64,000 bases of DNA from an uncultured Croceitalea sp. (GTDB lineage Bacteria; Bacteroidota; Bacteroidia; Flavobacteriales; Flavobacteriaceae). A program made the position numbers and the translations under genes. Numbering within the stretch: the first letter of the stretch is position 1; each line of letters opens with the position of its first letter. Where the stretch lies: NCBI GenBank assembly GCA_947495075.1, contig CANLXH010000002.1, positions 1 through 64,000 on the forward strand. Direction: 5' to 3'. Of this stretch, positions 55,484 through 64,000 are shown piece by piece. The notes beneath the pieces are model-generated. The model was not told where the DNA came from and did no database searches. It saw only the letters and a program-made list of their open reading frames with translations.

Positions 55484-56062
55484 TTATTTTGAAAGGTCTC
55501 CTTTTAATTTCATCACATACTCAGAAACTTGCCAAAGTTCTTCTTCACTACTAAGCTGAGCAGCGTAAGAACCCATCGAGTTTAAACCATAATATATAGT
55601 ATGATATGTGCTCCCTACTGTGATATTTCTCCCAACATCATCATAACTAGGAACACCTAAAATCTTTTCTTGCTTTACTAACCAACCTTGACCATCACCT
55701 TTATTACCATGGCAAATTGCACAGTACACTCCATATAACTCTCCTCCTTTTGCTAAGTTTTCTTCAGTACTTAGAGAATCTAAAGGGCTAGACATTACTC
55801 TTGATAATTCTTTACCTTCTGGCGAGTTGTCATATTCAAATGGCATCCAGTTTCTTGAAATAGTGTTTTCTGGCGGAAGCATAGCTTCTGTTCCTTGAGG
55901 AAACAAACCATTTTCAACACCAGCATAAGTCTCATAACCAACAGACTCATACATATTGGGCATGTACTGGTAGTTAGGTGAGTTCTTGTCTGCACAAGAA
56001 GTCACGAAACCTACTAGTAATACTCCAAAAATTATTTTTACGAATTGCTTCATGCTATTCAT
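55484..56062 (-). CDS. actE: Alternative complex III monoheme lipoprotein ActE
   Basis: A 192-residue cytochrome c with a lipoprotein-type signal (VGFVTSC; the Cys near residue 23 is the probable lipid anchor). One heme motif, CAICH, sits near residue 135 in YGVYCAICHGNKGDGQG, and the axial Met is probably in the NSMGSYA segment near residue 168. It passes electrons within or out of the complex towards the oxidase. The start ATG overlaps the actD stop (ATGAATAG); a second ATG nine bases on would avoid the overlap and is equally possible. Confidence 0.92.
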   Translation of the reverse strand: MNSMKQFVKIIFGVLLVGFVTSCADKNSPNYQYMPNMYESVGYETYAGVENGLFPQGTEAMLPPENTISRNWMPFEYDNSPEGKELSRVMSSPLDSLSTEENLAKGGELYGVYCAICHGNKGDGQGWLVKQEKILGVPSYDDVGRNITVGSTYHTIYYGLNSMGSYAAQLSSEEELWQVSEYVMKLKGDLSK

Positions 56063-56582
56063 CCTTTTCTGTAACTGTTACTTCAATTGCTCCTGTATTA
56101 AGCAATAAATTCTTTAATTCATCTTCATTACCGTGAACACCAACTTCCATTAAAAAGTGAGCATCTGTAGTTCTCTTATCAGGGTTTTCAGCTTTTTTAA
56201 AAGGCCACATTCTACTTCTTAAATAAAATGTGATTACCATTAAATGAGCAGCAAAAAACACGGTTAACTCAAACATAATAGGCACAAAAGCCGGCATGTT
56301 TTCCAAATAACTAAAACTTGGTTTTCCACCAATATCTTGCGGCCAATCTTGAATCATAATATAATTCATCATAACAATTGCCACGGTCAATCCCAAACAA
56401 CCATACATAAAAGAAGTAATAGCGATACGCGTATCTTCTAGACCCATAGCTTTGTCTAAACCATGAACTGGGAAAGGCGTATAAACCTCTTCTATATGAT
56501 GATGTGCTGCACGTACTTCTTTAACTGCGTGCATCAATATGTCATCGTCGTTGTAAACTGCATGTATTACTTTAGATGCCAT
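56055..56582 (-). CDS. actD: Alternative complex III subunit ActD (DUF3341)
   Basis: A 175-residue protein with two membrane helices (about residues 58-78 and 105-125) and the DUF3341 pattern: an N-terminal domain HAVKEVRAAHHHIEEVYTPFPVHGLDKAMGL and a C-terminal FLMEVGVHGNEDELKNLLLNTGA. ActD is a small integral membrane subunit of alternative complex III without cofactors. It lies five bases after actC and overlaps actE. Confidence 0.94.
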   Translation of the reverse strand: MASKVIHAVYNDDDILMHAVKEVRAAHHHIEEVYTPFPVHGLDKAMGLEDTRIAITSFMYGCLGLTVAIVMMNYIMIQDWPQDIGGKPSFSYLENMPAFVPIMFELTVFFAAHLMVITFYLRSRMWPFKKAENPDKRTTDAHFLMEVGVHGNEDELKNLLLNTGAIEVTVTEKDE

Positions 56583-56587
56583 AACTA

Positions 56588-58309
56588 CTATTTGTTATTT
56601 AATTTTTTTGCCTGACCAGCCCAATCATCACGTTGTGCACGACCTGGGAACTTTTCAGTAATAGAATCTAATAAATCATATTCAGCATTAGTCATTTTAC
56701 TTACTTGAACAAAAGTGTAAATACCTATTTGATTTAAAACTTGTTCCATTTGAGGACCAACTCCTTTAATTTTTTGTAATTCGTCAGCAGTATCTGTTTC
56801 TGCATTAAAAGAACCTAGCTTTTCCATTAAAGCTGAAACCTTTTCATCTTTAGCACCTTCAAGCGATGCAGTTTTTACAGGCTGCTTAACTTTTACAGTA
56901 CCGTTAGGCATCTCATACAGGGGTTTACCAGCATCTCTTAACTTCTTGTATTTAGAACCAGATGCTTTTAAGATAGATTTCACTTCAGCCTGTGCAATTA
57001 CAGGGAATGTTCTTGAATACAATAAGAACAATACAAAGAAGAAACCTATAGTACCTATGAAAATTCCAATATCTACAAATGTTGGCGAGAACATTGTCCA
57101 AGAAGATGGTAAGTAATCTCTATGTAATGAGGTAACAATAATTACAAAACGCTCAAACCACATTCCAATATTTACTACAATTGAAATAAAGAAAGAGAAC
57201 ATAATACTTGTTCGTAATCTTTTAGACCACATAAATTGTGGTGAGAACACATTACATGTCATCATAGCCCAATATGCCCATGCATAAGGTCCAGTTGCTC
57301 TGTTTAAGAAAGCATATTGTTCATACTCTACTCCAGAATACCAAGCAATAAATAATTCTGTAATGTACGCACAACCAACAATAGAACCTGTTATCATAAT
57401 AACAATGTTCATTAATTCTATATGTTGAATAGTGATATAATCTTCAAGGCTACAAACTTTGCGCATAATAATCAAAAGCGTATTCACCATGGCAAAACCA
57501 GAGAAAATCGCACCTGCAACAAAGTAAGGTGGGAAAATCGTTGTATGCCATCCAGGAATAACCGAAGTAGCGAAATCAAATGATACAATAGTATGTACAG
57601 AAAGTACTAATGGCGTTGCAAGACCTGCTAATACCAAAGATACTTCTTCAAAACGTTGCCAATCTTTTGCACGACCCGTCCAACCAAAACTTAATAAACT
57701 ATATATTTTTTTCTGGAATGGTTTTACCGCTCTGTCTCTAATCATAGCAAAATCAGGAAGTAATCCTGTCCACCAGAATACTAGTGATACTGATAAATAT
57801 GTAGAAATCGCAAATACATCCCAAAGTAGTGGAGAGTTAAAGTTTACCCATAAAGAACCAAATTGATTCGGAATTGGTAATACCCAATAAGCCAACCATG
57901 GACGACCCATGTGAATAATTGGAAAAAGTCCTGCTTGAATTACCGAGAATATTGTCATCGCTTCCGCAGAACGGTTAATTGCCATTCTCCATTTTTGACG
58001 GAACAGCAATAATACTGCAGAAATTAGAGTACCAGCGTGACCAATACCTACCCACCAAACAAAGTTAGTAATATCCCAAGCCCAGTTAACGGTTCGGTTT
58101 AATCCCCAAACTCCAATACCAGTAGAAATGGTATAAATAATACAACCAAGACCCCAAAGAAAAGCTACCAAAGCAATGGTAAAAACTATCCACCAGTGTT
58201 TATTGGCTTTTCCCTCAACTGGACGGGCTATATCCACAGATACATCGTGGTAGCTTTTATCGCCAAGAACTAGAGGTTTTCGTATAGGTGCTTCGTAATG
58301 CGACGCCAT
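56588..58309 (-). CDS. actC: Alternative complex III subunit ActC with C-terminal HhH domain
   Basis: A 573-residue NrfD/PsrC-like membrane protein with ten helices, which provides the menaquinol-oxidising site of the complex together with ActB. Family strings include WVGIGHAGTLISAVLLLFRQKWR and the LPIPNQFGSLWVNFNSPLLWDVFAISTY region. After the last helix, residues of about 460-508 form a linker. Residues 509-573 resemble a helix-hairpin-helix module, with LQKIKGVGPQMEQVLNQIG then FPGRAQRDDWAGQAKKL. Similar tails occur on some L21 ribosomal proteins and NuoE subunits. Its role here is unknown. Confidence 0.92.
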   Translation of the reverse strand: MASHYEAPIRKPLVLGDKSYHDVSVDIARPVEGKANKHWWIVFTIALVAFLWGLGCIIYTISTGIGVWGLNRTVNWAWDITNFVWWVGIGHAGTLISAVLLLFRQKWRMAINRSAEAMTIFSVIQAGLFPIIHMGRPWLAYWVLPIPNQFGSLWVNFNSPLLWDVFAISTYLSVSLVFWWTGLLPDFAMIRDRAVKPFQKKIYSLLSFGWTGRAKDWQRFEEVSLVLAGLATPLVLSVHTIVSFDFATSVIPGWHTTIFPPYFVAGAIFSGFAMVNTLLIIMRKVCSLEDYITIQHIELMNIVIMITGSIVGCAYITELFIAWYSGVEYEQYAFLNRATGPYAWAYWAMMTCNVFSPQFMWSKRLRTSIMFSFFISIVVNIGMWFERFVIIVTSLHRDYLPSSWTMFSPTFVDIGIFIGTIGFFFVLFLLYSRTFPVIAQAEVKSILKASGSKYKKLRDAGKPLYEMPNGTVKVKQPVKTASLEGAKDEKVSALMEKLGSFNAETDTADELQKIKGVGPQMEQVLNQIGIYTFVQVSKMTNAEYDLLDSITEKFPGRAQRDDWAGQAKKLNNK

Positions 58310-58345
58310 ATTAGCTAATTGTAATTTTTTACTTATTCGTTGTTG

Positions 58346-61300
58346 TTAAGCTTCGTTTGTATTTCTCACTTTTACATGATAGAATACGTTTGGTTTTGTC
58401 CCTACGTGCTCTAGTAAGTGGTACATTCTATCATCTTCCTTCAACTCAGCTATTTTACTTTCTTTATCATTAATATCTCCAAATGCCATTGCTCCACTAC
58501 TACAAGCAGAAGAACAAGCTGTTTGGAATTCTCCATCTTTTACTGGACGTCCATCTCTCTTAGCATCTAAAATAGTCTTCTGTGTCATTTGAATACACAT
58601 AGAACATTTTTCCATAACCCCTCTAGAACGTACATTAACATCAGGATTAATAACCATTTTTCCTAAGTCATTATTCATGTGATAATCAAACTCGTCATTG
58701 TTGTTGTACAAGAACCAATTAAATCGTCTTACTTTATATGGACAGTTGTTGGCACAATATCTAGTACCCACACATCTGTTATATGCCATGTGATTTTGAC
58801 CTTGTCTACTGTGTGCTGTTGCAGCAACTGGACAAACCGTTTCACAAGGAGCATGATTACAATGTTGACACATTACCGGCTGAAATGCCACTTGTGGATT
58901 GGCAGAAGGTTCTTCCATTCTACCAAATGACGATAAAGCTCCTTTACCTTTACCATCTCCAAACACATAATTACCTAGACCTAAACCGTCAATATTTTCT
59001 TTTTCTTCATTATCACCTTCAAAAGTATCTTCAGAAGAATAGTATCTATCTATACGCAACCAATGCATATCACGCGAGCGACGAATTTCTTCTTTACCAA
59101 CTACAGGAACATTATTCTCTGCATGACAAGCAATTACACAAGCACCACAACCTGTACAAGCATTTAAATCTATAGACAAGTTAAAGTGATGACCAATAGA
59201 ACGGTCAAACTCTGCCCATAAATCAACCGAAGTTGCTGGAACTTCTTGATGATCTAAAGAAACTTCAGGAACTGGGTTCCAATCGTGATGGTTTTTTGTA
59301 TTGAAAATCTCCAAAGTAGTTTCTTTGATGATATCTCCACGACCCATTAACGTATTGTGCAATTGAACACAAGCGAACTCATGAACACCTTCGGCTTTAG
59401 AAATAGAAACCAACTGCACATTATTAAAATCCTTATATAATTGAAATGCATTGACACCTGTCTGCATTTCTTCTTTCATTCCAGCGCTTTTGCCGTACCC
59501 GAAAGACAAACCAACTGTTCCTTTTGCCTGACCTGGCTGAATGATTACAGGAATATTGTTTATAGTAACTCCATCAACAGTAACATTGGCATAGCTACCG
59601 TCTAAACCGCCATTAGCTACATTATAATTTTCAAACTCTAAGCTCTCTGCGTCTGCTTTTGAAACAGTAATGTAATTATCCCAAGAAACTCTTGAAATTG
59701 GGTCAGGAAACTCTTGCAACCAAGGGTTATTAGCTTGTTTACCATCTCCCATTCCAACTTTAGAATATAACATCAACTCCATATCTCCTGAAGTTGTGTT
59801 AGCCAAAGTTCTAATTGCAGAAGCAATTGGAGTTACTGATGATACTTCTTCAGCCTCATCTCCTTCCACCACTACCGCAGTATTTTCTTCAACTTCCGAA
59901 ACCATAGCCGGAGTGGAAAAGACACCATCTTGCAATGCTTTATTCCAACTAGCACCATTTAAAATAGATGAAGACCAGTTTTCTTTAATATAATCGTAAT
60001 ATGTCTTATCATTACCCATCCAGGTTAATAGAGAAGACTGAAACTGTCTCGTATCAAATAATTCTCTAATGGTTGGTTGCATTAAACTATACCGTCCTTT
60101 CTTCATTTCAAGATCACCCCAAGACTCTAGATAATGAGAGGCAGCAGCAATATTACCTACAGCTTGTGCAGTCTCATCATTATTGAAGGAAGAGCTAACA
60201 GTTAAAGCAACTTTACCTAAACCTTCTACAAAGTCAGCTGAATTTGATAAAGAATATACTGGGTTTACGCCATCAACAAGCAAAGCTCCAACACGTCCTG
60301 CTTTCATGTCGGCAATCAGTTTGTTAACCTTAGTTGTATTTCCTTGACGGACATATTTTGGACTTTCTACATCAAAAGCCTCACTTTGCAATAGCTTATT
60401 TATCGCAAGAACAACAGTTTGGGCATTCTCATCATTCAATCCACAAACTACAACTGCTTTTCTTCCTGCCTTTTTTACTTCCTTAGCAATTTGAGCAACA
60501 ACAGCATCGATATCTGAACTACCTCCTGCCACATTGCTGCCATTTAGTTTTCCATATAACTTAGCAAGAGCAACTTTTAACTCAGAAGGCTTCATAGGAA
60601 CACGCCTATCTGCATTTGCTCCAGTTAAAGACATATTAGACTCTAAATGGATATGACGAGACATTTTACCCTGATGAGGAACTTTCACCTTAGCATAGCC
60701 AGAATCATAACCTCCACCTTGCCAGTCTGCAAGAAAATCTGCAGCAAAAGAAATAATAAGCTCCGCTTTATCAAAGTGATAATCAGCTAAGGCTCTTTCT
60801 CCATAGGCTGTCTCAAAAGCATTTAAGGCTGCATCCTCTGAAATAGCATCGTAAACTACATGGTTTACGTTTCCATAAGCCACCTTAAATTCTTCAATTA
60901 TTTTATGAGTAGATGGACTAGCATAAGTCTGCGTCAACAAAGCAATTTGCTTTCCTGAATTTTTAGCAGCAGCAAGACCATCTTTTATTTTCTTATCTAA
61001 ATCTTCCCAAGATATAGCTTCATCATTTGCGCTTGGCCCTTGGATACGAGTACTATCATACAATGAAAGGACAGATGCATTTACTCTTGCATTTGCACTA
61101 CCATTTACTTTAGCTCTATCGTTATTTTCAATCTTAATAGGACGCCCTTCACGTGTTTTAACTAAAACACTAGCAAAGTCAAAACCATCTGCAATAGCAG
61201 TAGCATAGTAATTAGCCACACCAGGAATAATATTTTCTGGCTGCACTACATAAGGCAGTGATTTATGAACCGGACCTTCACACGCTGCCAAAGAAGCGGC

Positions 61301-61492
61301 AGCTGTACTAAAGCCAACATATTTTAAGAAGTCTCTCCTATTAGTAGAGGACCCAGACAATGTTTCTTTGTCGCCCAAAAACTCATCAACAGGAATTTGT
61401 TCTGTAAATTCATTCTGTTTTAGCGCCTCAACAATGGAATCGTTCGGATATAACTCCGCTTCACTTTTCCAATATTTTTTGTTTGATGCCAT
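58346..61492 (-). CDS. actB: Alternative complex III subunit ActB (molybdopterin-like plus Fe-S domains)
   Basis: A 1048-residue exported iron-sulfur protein, starting at the ATG at 61492 (MASNKKYWKSEAELY); a longer start would lie inside actA. A Tat-like signal (NRRDFLKYVGFSTAAASLAAC) with a lipobox-like Cys leads into a large molybdopterin-oxidoreductase-like domain (B1), which in this complex holds no molybdenum cofactor. The C-terminal domain (B2, about residues 760-1040) has four cluster motifs: CTGCGACVIACHAENN, CQHCNHAPCETVC, CVGTRYCANNC and CSMCIQ with CSSACSS. These give three [4Fe-4S] and one [3Fe-4S] in studied homologues. Clusters carry electrons from menaquinol to the hemes of ActA. 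Confidence 0.94.
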   Translation of the reverse strand: MASNKKYWKSEAELYPNDSIVEALKQNEFTEQIPVDEFLGDKETLSGSSTNRRDFLKYVGFSTAAASLAACEGPVHKSLPYVVQPENIIPGVANYYATAIADGFDFASVLVKTREGRPIKIENNDRAKVNGSANARVNASVLSLYDSTRIQGPSANDEAISWEDLDKKIKDGLAAAKNSGKQIALLTQTYASPSTHKIIEEFKVAYGNVNHVVYDAISEDAALNAFETAYGERALADYHFDKAELIISFAADFLADWQGGGYDSGYAKVKVPHQGKMSRHIHLESNMSLTGANADRRVPMKPSELKVALAKLYGKLNGSNVAGGSSDIDAVVAQIAKEVKKAGRKAVVVCGLNDENAQTVVLAINKLLQSEAFDVESPKYVRQGNTTKVNKLIADMKAGRVGALLVDGVNPVYSLSNSADFVEGLGKVALTVSSSFNNDETAQAVGNIAAASHYLESWGDLEMKKGRYSLMQPTIRELFDTRQFQSSLLTWMGNDKTYYDYIKENWSSSILNGASWNKALQDGVFSTPAMVSEVEENTAVVVEGDEAEEVSSVTPIASAIRTLANTTSGDMELMLYSKVGMGDGKQANNPWLQEFPDPISRVSWDNYITVSKADAESLEFENYNVANGGLDGSYANVTVDGVTINNIPVIIQPGQAKGTVGLSFGYGKSAGMKEEMQTGVNAFQLYKDFNNVQLVSISKAEGVHEFACVQLHNTLMGRGDIIKETTLEIFNTKNHHDWNPVPEVSLDHQEVPATSVDLWAEFDRSIGHHFNLSIDLNACTGCGACVIACHAENNVPVVGKEEIRRSRDMHWLRIDRYYSSEDTFEGDNEEKENIDGLGLGNYVFGDGKGKGALSSFGRMEEPSANPQVAFQPVMCQHCNHAPCETVCPVAATAHSRQGQNHMAYNRCVGTRYCANNCPYKVRRFNWFLYNNNDEFDYHMNNDLGKMVINPDVNVRSRGVMEKCSMCIQMTQKTILDAKRDGRPVKDGEFQTACSSACSSGAMAFGDINDKESKIAELKEDDRMYHLLEHVGTKPNVFYHVKVRNTNEA

Positions 61493-61517
61493 ATGCTTTA
61501 TTGAAATAACTTCTTTA

Positions 61518-62912
61518 TTAATAGTGACACTTACCACATTCTAATCCACCCATCTGAGCTGCCGTCAATTTCTCTACGCCATATTTCTTTGAAAGCTCTG
61601 TATGAATTTTTTCATAATATGCATTATCAGCCACTTGTACCTCAGTTTCTCTATGACAGTTAATACACCAACCCATAGTTAATGGCGAATATTGATACAT
61701 TATCTCCATCTCTTCTACAGGGCCGTGGCAAGTTTGACACTCAATTTTACCAACCGACACGTGCTGAGAATGATTGAAATAGGCAAAATCTGGTAGGTTA
61801 TGAATTCTAACCCACTCTACTGGCTGTGACTCACCTGTATATTGTTGATTCTCTTCATCCCAACCAACTGCCTTATATAGTTTCTTTATTTCTTTAGTAT
61901 AAAATTCATTGGTATATCCATTAGCCAAATCATCCGCACTTGACCCATCAGGACTACCAGAATATCGGTTGATATTTTTATGACAATTCATACAAACGTT
62001 TAAAGAAGGAATCCCAGAATGCTTAGAAACTCTTGCTGAAGAATGACAGTATTGACATTCAATTTTGTTTACCCCAGCATGTATTCTATGCGAATAGTGT
62101 ATTGGCTGCACTGGCGCATATCCTTGATCTATACCAATTTGAGACATCCAGCTATAAGCAAAGTAGGCACTTCCCAATAAGAACATTATCACTGTACAGA
62201 AAACTAAAAACTGATTTTGTACAAACACCTTCCAAAGAGGTATTCTTTTAATCATCATGGATTTCTCAACAGCAATTTCGCTCTCATCCACAATTTTGCG
62301 AAGTGTTCTGTTTACCATAAACAATATGACAACAAGAAGCATAAAAAGCAAGACCAATACTGAAAGAAAAATATGCCTAGAAGATTTAATCTCCACTTCC
62401 ATCTCCTTCATCATCTTTTCCTCCATCTTCTCCATAGCATCCATATCCGCTGTACCACCTGAGGTAGTTGGAGCTTCTTGAGGCACAGTGTAGGCCAAAA
62501 TATTATCTATGTCCACATCCGATAAGGTAGGAAATGCAGTCATCGGCAACTGATTGTATTCGTTATAAATTTTATTGGCATAAGCATCACCAGAAGCAAT
62601 TGTTCCCGCACTGTTTCTCACCCATTTATATATCCATTCTTTGCCTAATCCTTCATCTTCTGCCAGTCTTGTTTCAACATTTTTAAGAGCAGGCCCGGTC
62701 ATTTTTCTATCCAATGCATGACAAGCTGCACAATTTTGGTTAAATAATTGTTTTCCAACTACAGGATCTCCACCTAAATCAGCGGTAGGCTCTTCAGCCG
62801 AAACAGTTTCGGCTTCTTGAGAAAAAGAAGGAAGTGAAATTAGTTGGAGAACTAATAGTAAACTAATGCTTAAAAATCTTGAAAACTGAATGCGGTTCAA
62901 AACCTGTTTCAT
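61518..62912 (-). CDS. actA: Alternative complex III multiheme cytochrome ActA, with extra N-terminal heme domain
   Basis: A 464-residue cytochrome, first gene of the operon. Residues 1-31 are a signal peptide. A class I-like cytochrome c domain (CAACH, residues 61-65) follows, and then two membrane helices (about 180-202 and 235-257). A C-terminal pentaheme domain carries CQYCH, CMNCH, CQTCH, CINCH and CGKCH, the last at residues 459-463. This makes six CxxCH motifs, one more than the pentaheme core. It receives electrons from the ActB clusters and passes them on to ActE and the oxidase. A promoter lies about 85 bases upstream. Confidence 0.94.
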   Translation of the reverse strand: MKQVLNRIQFSRFLSISLLLVLQLISLPSFSQEAETVSAEEPTADLGGDPVVGKQLFNQNCAACHALDRKMTGPALKNVETRLAEDEGLGKEWIYKWVRNSAGTIASGDAYANKIYNEYNQLPMTAFPTLSDVDIDNILAYTVPQEAPTTSGGTADMDAMEKMEEKMMKEMEVEIKSSRHIFLSVLVLLFMLLVVILFMVNRTLRKIVDESEIAVEKSMMIKRIPLWKVFVQNQFLVFCTVIMFLLGSAYFAYSWMSQIGIDQGYAPVQPIHYSHRIHAGVNKIECQYCHSSARVSKHSGIPSLNVCMNCHKNINRYSGSPDGSSADDLANGYTNEFYTKEIKKLYKAVGWDEENQQYTGESQPVEWVRIHNLPDFAYFNHSQHVSVGKIECQTCHGPVEEMEIMYQYSPLTMGWCINCHRETEVQVADNAYYEKIHTELSKKYGVEKLTAAQMGGLECGKCHY

Positions 62913-62998
62913 ATTACCTTAATTGCTATCAGAATCTTGACACGTTATTCCTTACTGATACTGTGAGAGTTAGGCTTTAGCGTGCTTTAAATTGATCA

Positions 62999-63029
62999 CA
63001 AAAATACAACACAGCTAGCTTTTTTTAAA
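62999..63029 (-). promoter_or_regulatory. Bacteroidetes-type promoter for the act-ctaCD operon
   Basis: On the minus strand TTTA (complement of 63026-63029), a 19-base spacer and TATTTTTG (complement of 62999-63006) match the consensus, the -7 box fully. The same pair and spacing is seen before the nfu-like gene. The leader to the actA ATG would be about 80 bases. Confidence 0.5.
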
Positions 63030-63084
63030 TGTTAAGGGATTTATAATATCTAATTTATAAACATTCTAAATAATCGATCATGAT

Positions 63085-63113
63085 TTTGTTTAAAAGAGAA
63101 AAAATTACATTTG
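63085..63113 (+). promoter_or_regulatory. Bacteroidetes-type promoter for the SPOR-domain gene
   Basis: TTTG at 63085-63088, a 17-base spacer and TACATTTG at 63106-63113 match both consensus elements fully. The start site would be near 63119, which places the ATG at 63147 as the first in-frame start on the message. Confidence 0.65.
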
Positions 63114-63146
63114 TACCATACACAGTTTCACTATAGAACGCAACAC

Positions 63147-63518
63147 ATGAAAACTCATATATTTACAGTGCTTTTATTGTTTTTTTCTTTTTTTAGCTTT
63201 GGTCAAGAAGGAACCATAACCATTGAACAAGACCCAAAAATTGACCAGCTTGTAGATATCTATAAAGAAGCAAATATCAATTCTGGCTACTACCAAATAC
63301 AAGTGGGTTTTAGAAGCAGTGATAATGATGCACAACGCCTATTGGAACAAGTTGAAATTGATTTTCCTGGATGGTATTCCACAATCAAATTTAATCAACC
63401 TACTTACCGTATAAGGTTAGGAAAATTTAAAACGAAAATGGAAGCACAAAGAAGATTAATTAAAGTGCGTGAAAAATACCCTAACGCTTTTCTTCTACCC
63501 CAAAAAATTAGCTCTTAA
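63147..63518 (+). CDS. SPOR-domain exported protein
   Basis: A 123-residue protein with signal peptide (MKTHIFTVLLLFFSFFSFGQ) and a SPOR domain (about residues 50-120): YYQIQVGFRSSDNDAQRLLEQ, then YRIRLGKFKTKMEAQRRLIKV. SPOR domains bind peptidoglycan strands stripped of stem peptides, often at division sites. I start it at the ATG at 63147; the earlier ATG at 63111 falls inside the -7 promoter element. It is convergent with infB, three bases apart. Confidence 0.88.
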   Translation: MKTHIFTVLLLFFSFFSFGQEGTITIEQDPKIDQLVDIYKEANINSGYYQIQVGFRSSDNDAQRLLEQVEIDFPGWYSTIKFNQPTYRIRLGKFKTKMEAQRRLIKVREKYPNAFLLPQKISS

Positions 63519-63521
63519 AAC

Positions 63522-64000
63522 TTATAGTGTTTTCTTAACAGCTACTTCCTGGAATGCTTCTACAATATCTAATTCTTTAATATCATTGTAATTTTTAACC
63601 TGCAATCCACAATCATAACCCTTTGCAACTTCTTTAACATCGTCTTTAAAACGTTTTAATGAAGCTAATTCTCCTGTGAAAACTACCACGCCATCACGTA
63701 TTAATCGGATTTGAGAGTTTCTAAATATTTTACCAGTAGTTACCATACAACCAGCAATTGTTCCAATTTTGGAGATTTTGAAAGTTTCTCTAATTTCTGC
63801 AGTACCCGTAATTTCCTCTTTAATTTCTGGAGAAAGCATCCCTTCCATGGCATCTTTCAAATCATTGATAGCTGCGTAGATGATGGAATACATTCTGATA
63901 TCGATTTCTTCTCTATCAGCTATTTCACGGGCATTACCCATTGGTCGGACGTTGAATCCAATAATGATCGCATCTGAAGCACTAGCCAGTAACACATCAG
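63522..64000 (-). CDS. infB: Translation initiation factor IF-2, C-terminal part (cut by window edge)
   Basis: The frame is open to the window edge, so only the last 159 or so residues of a long protein are visible. They match the C-terminal domains of IF-2: the end of domain III ([34 protein letters not shown]) and domain IV with [29 protein letters not shown] and [23 protein letters not shown]. Domain IV binds formyl-methionyl-tRNA. The GTPase domain lies beyond the window. Confidence 0.95.
   Translation of the reverse strand, partial: DVLLASASDAIIIGFNVRPMGNAREIADREEIDIRMYSIIYAAINDLKDAMEGMLSPEIKEEITGTAEIRETFKISKIGTIAGCMVTTGKIFRNSQIRLIRDGVVVFTGELASLKRFKDDVKEVAKGYDCGLQVKNYNDIKELDIVEAFQEVAVKKTL

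Noticed and set aside
58679..59175. His/Gln-rich plus-strand frames opposite actB
   Set aside because: They lie opposite the cysteine-rich Fe-S domain, whose codons force this composition. The actB frame is clearly the real one.
58346..61492. actB read as a formate dehydrogenase or other active molybdenum enzyme
   Set aside because: The neighbours are the full Act set, and the homologous subunit is known to lack the molybdenum cofactor.
1..64000. CRISPR arrays, insertion sequences, tRNA or rRNA genes
   Set aside because: I saw no regularly spaced repeats, no transposase frames and no conserved RNA gene sequence. Short tRNAs in gaps cannot be fully excluded without a covariance search.

Overview
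The window is AT-rich chromosomal DNA from a member of the Bacteroidota, almost certainly a flavobacterium (Flavobacteriaceae). The evidence is a SprA type IX secretion translocon next to gcvH, a PorP/SprF-family protein, a TonB of the Bacteroidetes type, an alternative complex III (Act) cluster joined to cytochrome c oxidase, and several promoters of the Bacteroidetes form (TTTG or TTG, a spacer of about 17-23 bases, then TAnnTTTG). Most of it is well-conserved core genome. It is densely packed, with no gap above 300 bases between genes and no rRNA, tRNA, insertion sequence, prophage or CRISPR array that I can see.

Layout. 1-479: start of a surface protein with Calx-beta-like repeats, cut by the window edge. 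670-5083: fabD, a gamma carbonic anhydrase-like protein, and an overlapping LytTR response regulator / sensor kinase pair. 5294-11811: a VWA lipoprotein, a lone PorP/SprF protein, an Nfu-type Fe-S protein, dodecin, a DUF255 thioredoxin-like lipoprotein and an MscS channel. 11814-22009 (minus): a tripartite efflux operon with four MacB-type permeases, two adaptors, one ATPase and one TolC, ending in tsaB. 22104-27294 (minus): cytochrome oxidase part 1, in two blocks split by a terminator: ctaB, two subunits III and subunit IV, then a cysteine-less SCO-like protein, SCO, DUF420 and a small CxxC membrane protein. 27425-39129 (minus): tonB, a VanZ-family gene, gcvH, sprA, ruvA and malic enzyme. 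39168-43570 (minus): a sugar locus (SLC45-type carrier, a second MFS carrier, GH37 trehalase) with a LacI-type operator upstream. 43718-50978: queG, an ABC-2 exporter pair, ruvB, an acyl-CoA oxidase-like enzyme and a GIN-domain protein. 51133-62912 (minus): actABCDEF followed by ctaC and ctaD, which together encode the menaquinol-to-oxygen supercomplex, ending in a strong terminator. 63147-64000: a SPOR-domain protein and the 3' end of infB.

How it works together. Two separated loci build one respiratory chain. The act-ctaCD operon gives the quinol:cytochrome c oxidoreductase and oxidase subunits I and II. The ctaB locus gives heme O synthesis, subunits III and IV and copper-site assembly factors. 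The sprA and PorP/SprF genes belong to protein export and gliding-type surface biology. I found no clearly undescribed system. The points most worth a second look are the duplicated permease-permease-adaptor module around a single ATPase, the cysteine-less SCO-like and CxxC proteins in the oxidase assembly block, the HhH tail on ActC, the His-rich segments in ActF and CtaD, the orphan LacI operator, and the TTG start of sprA.
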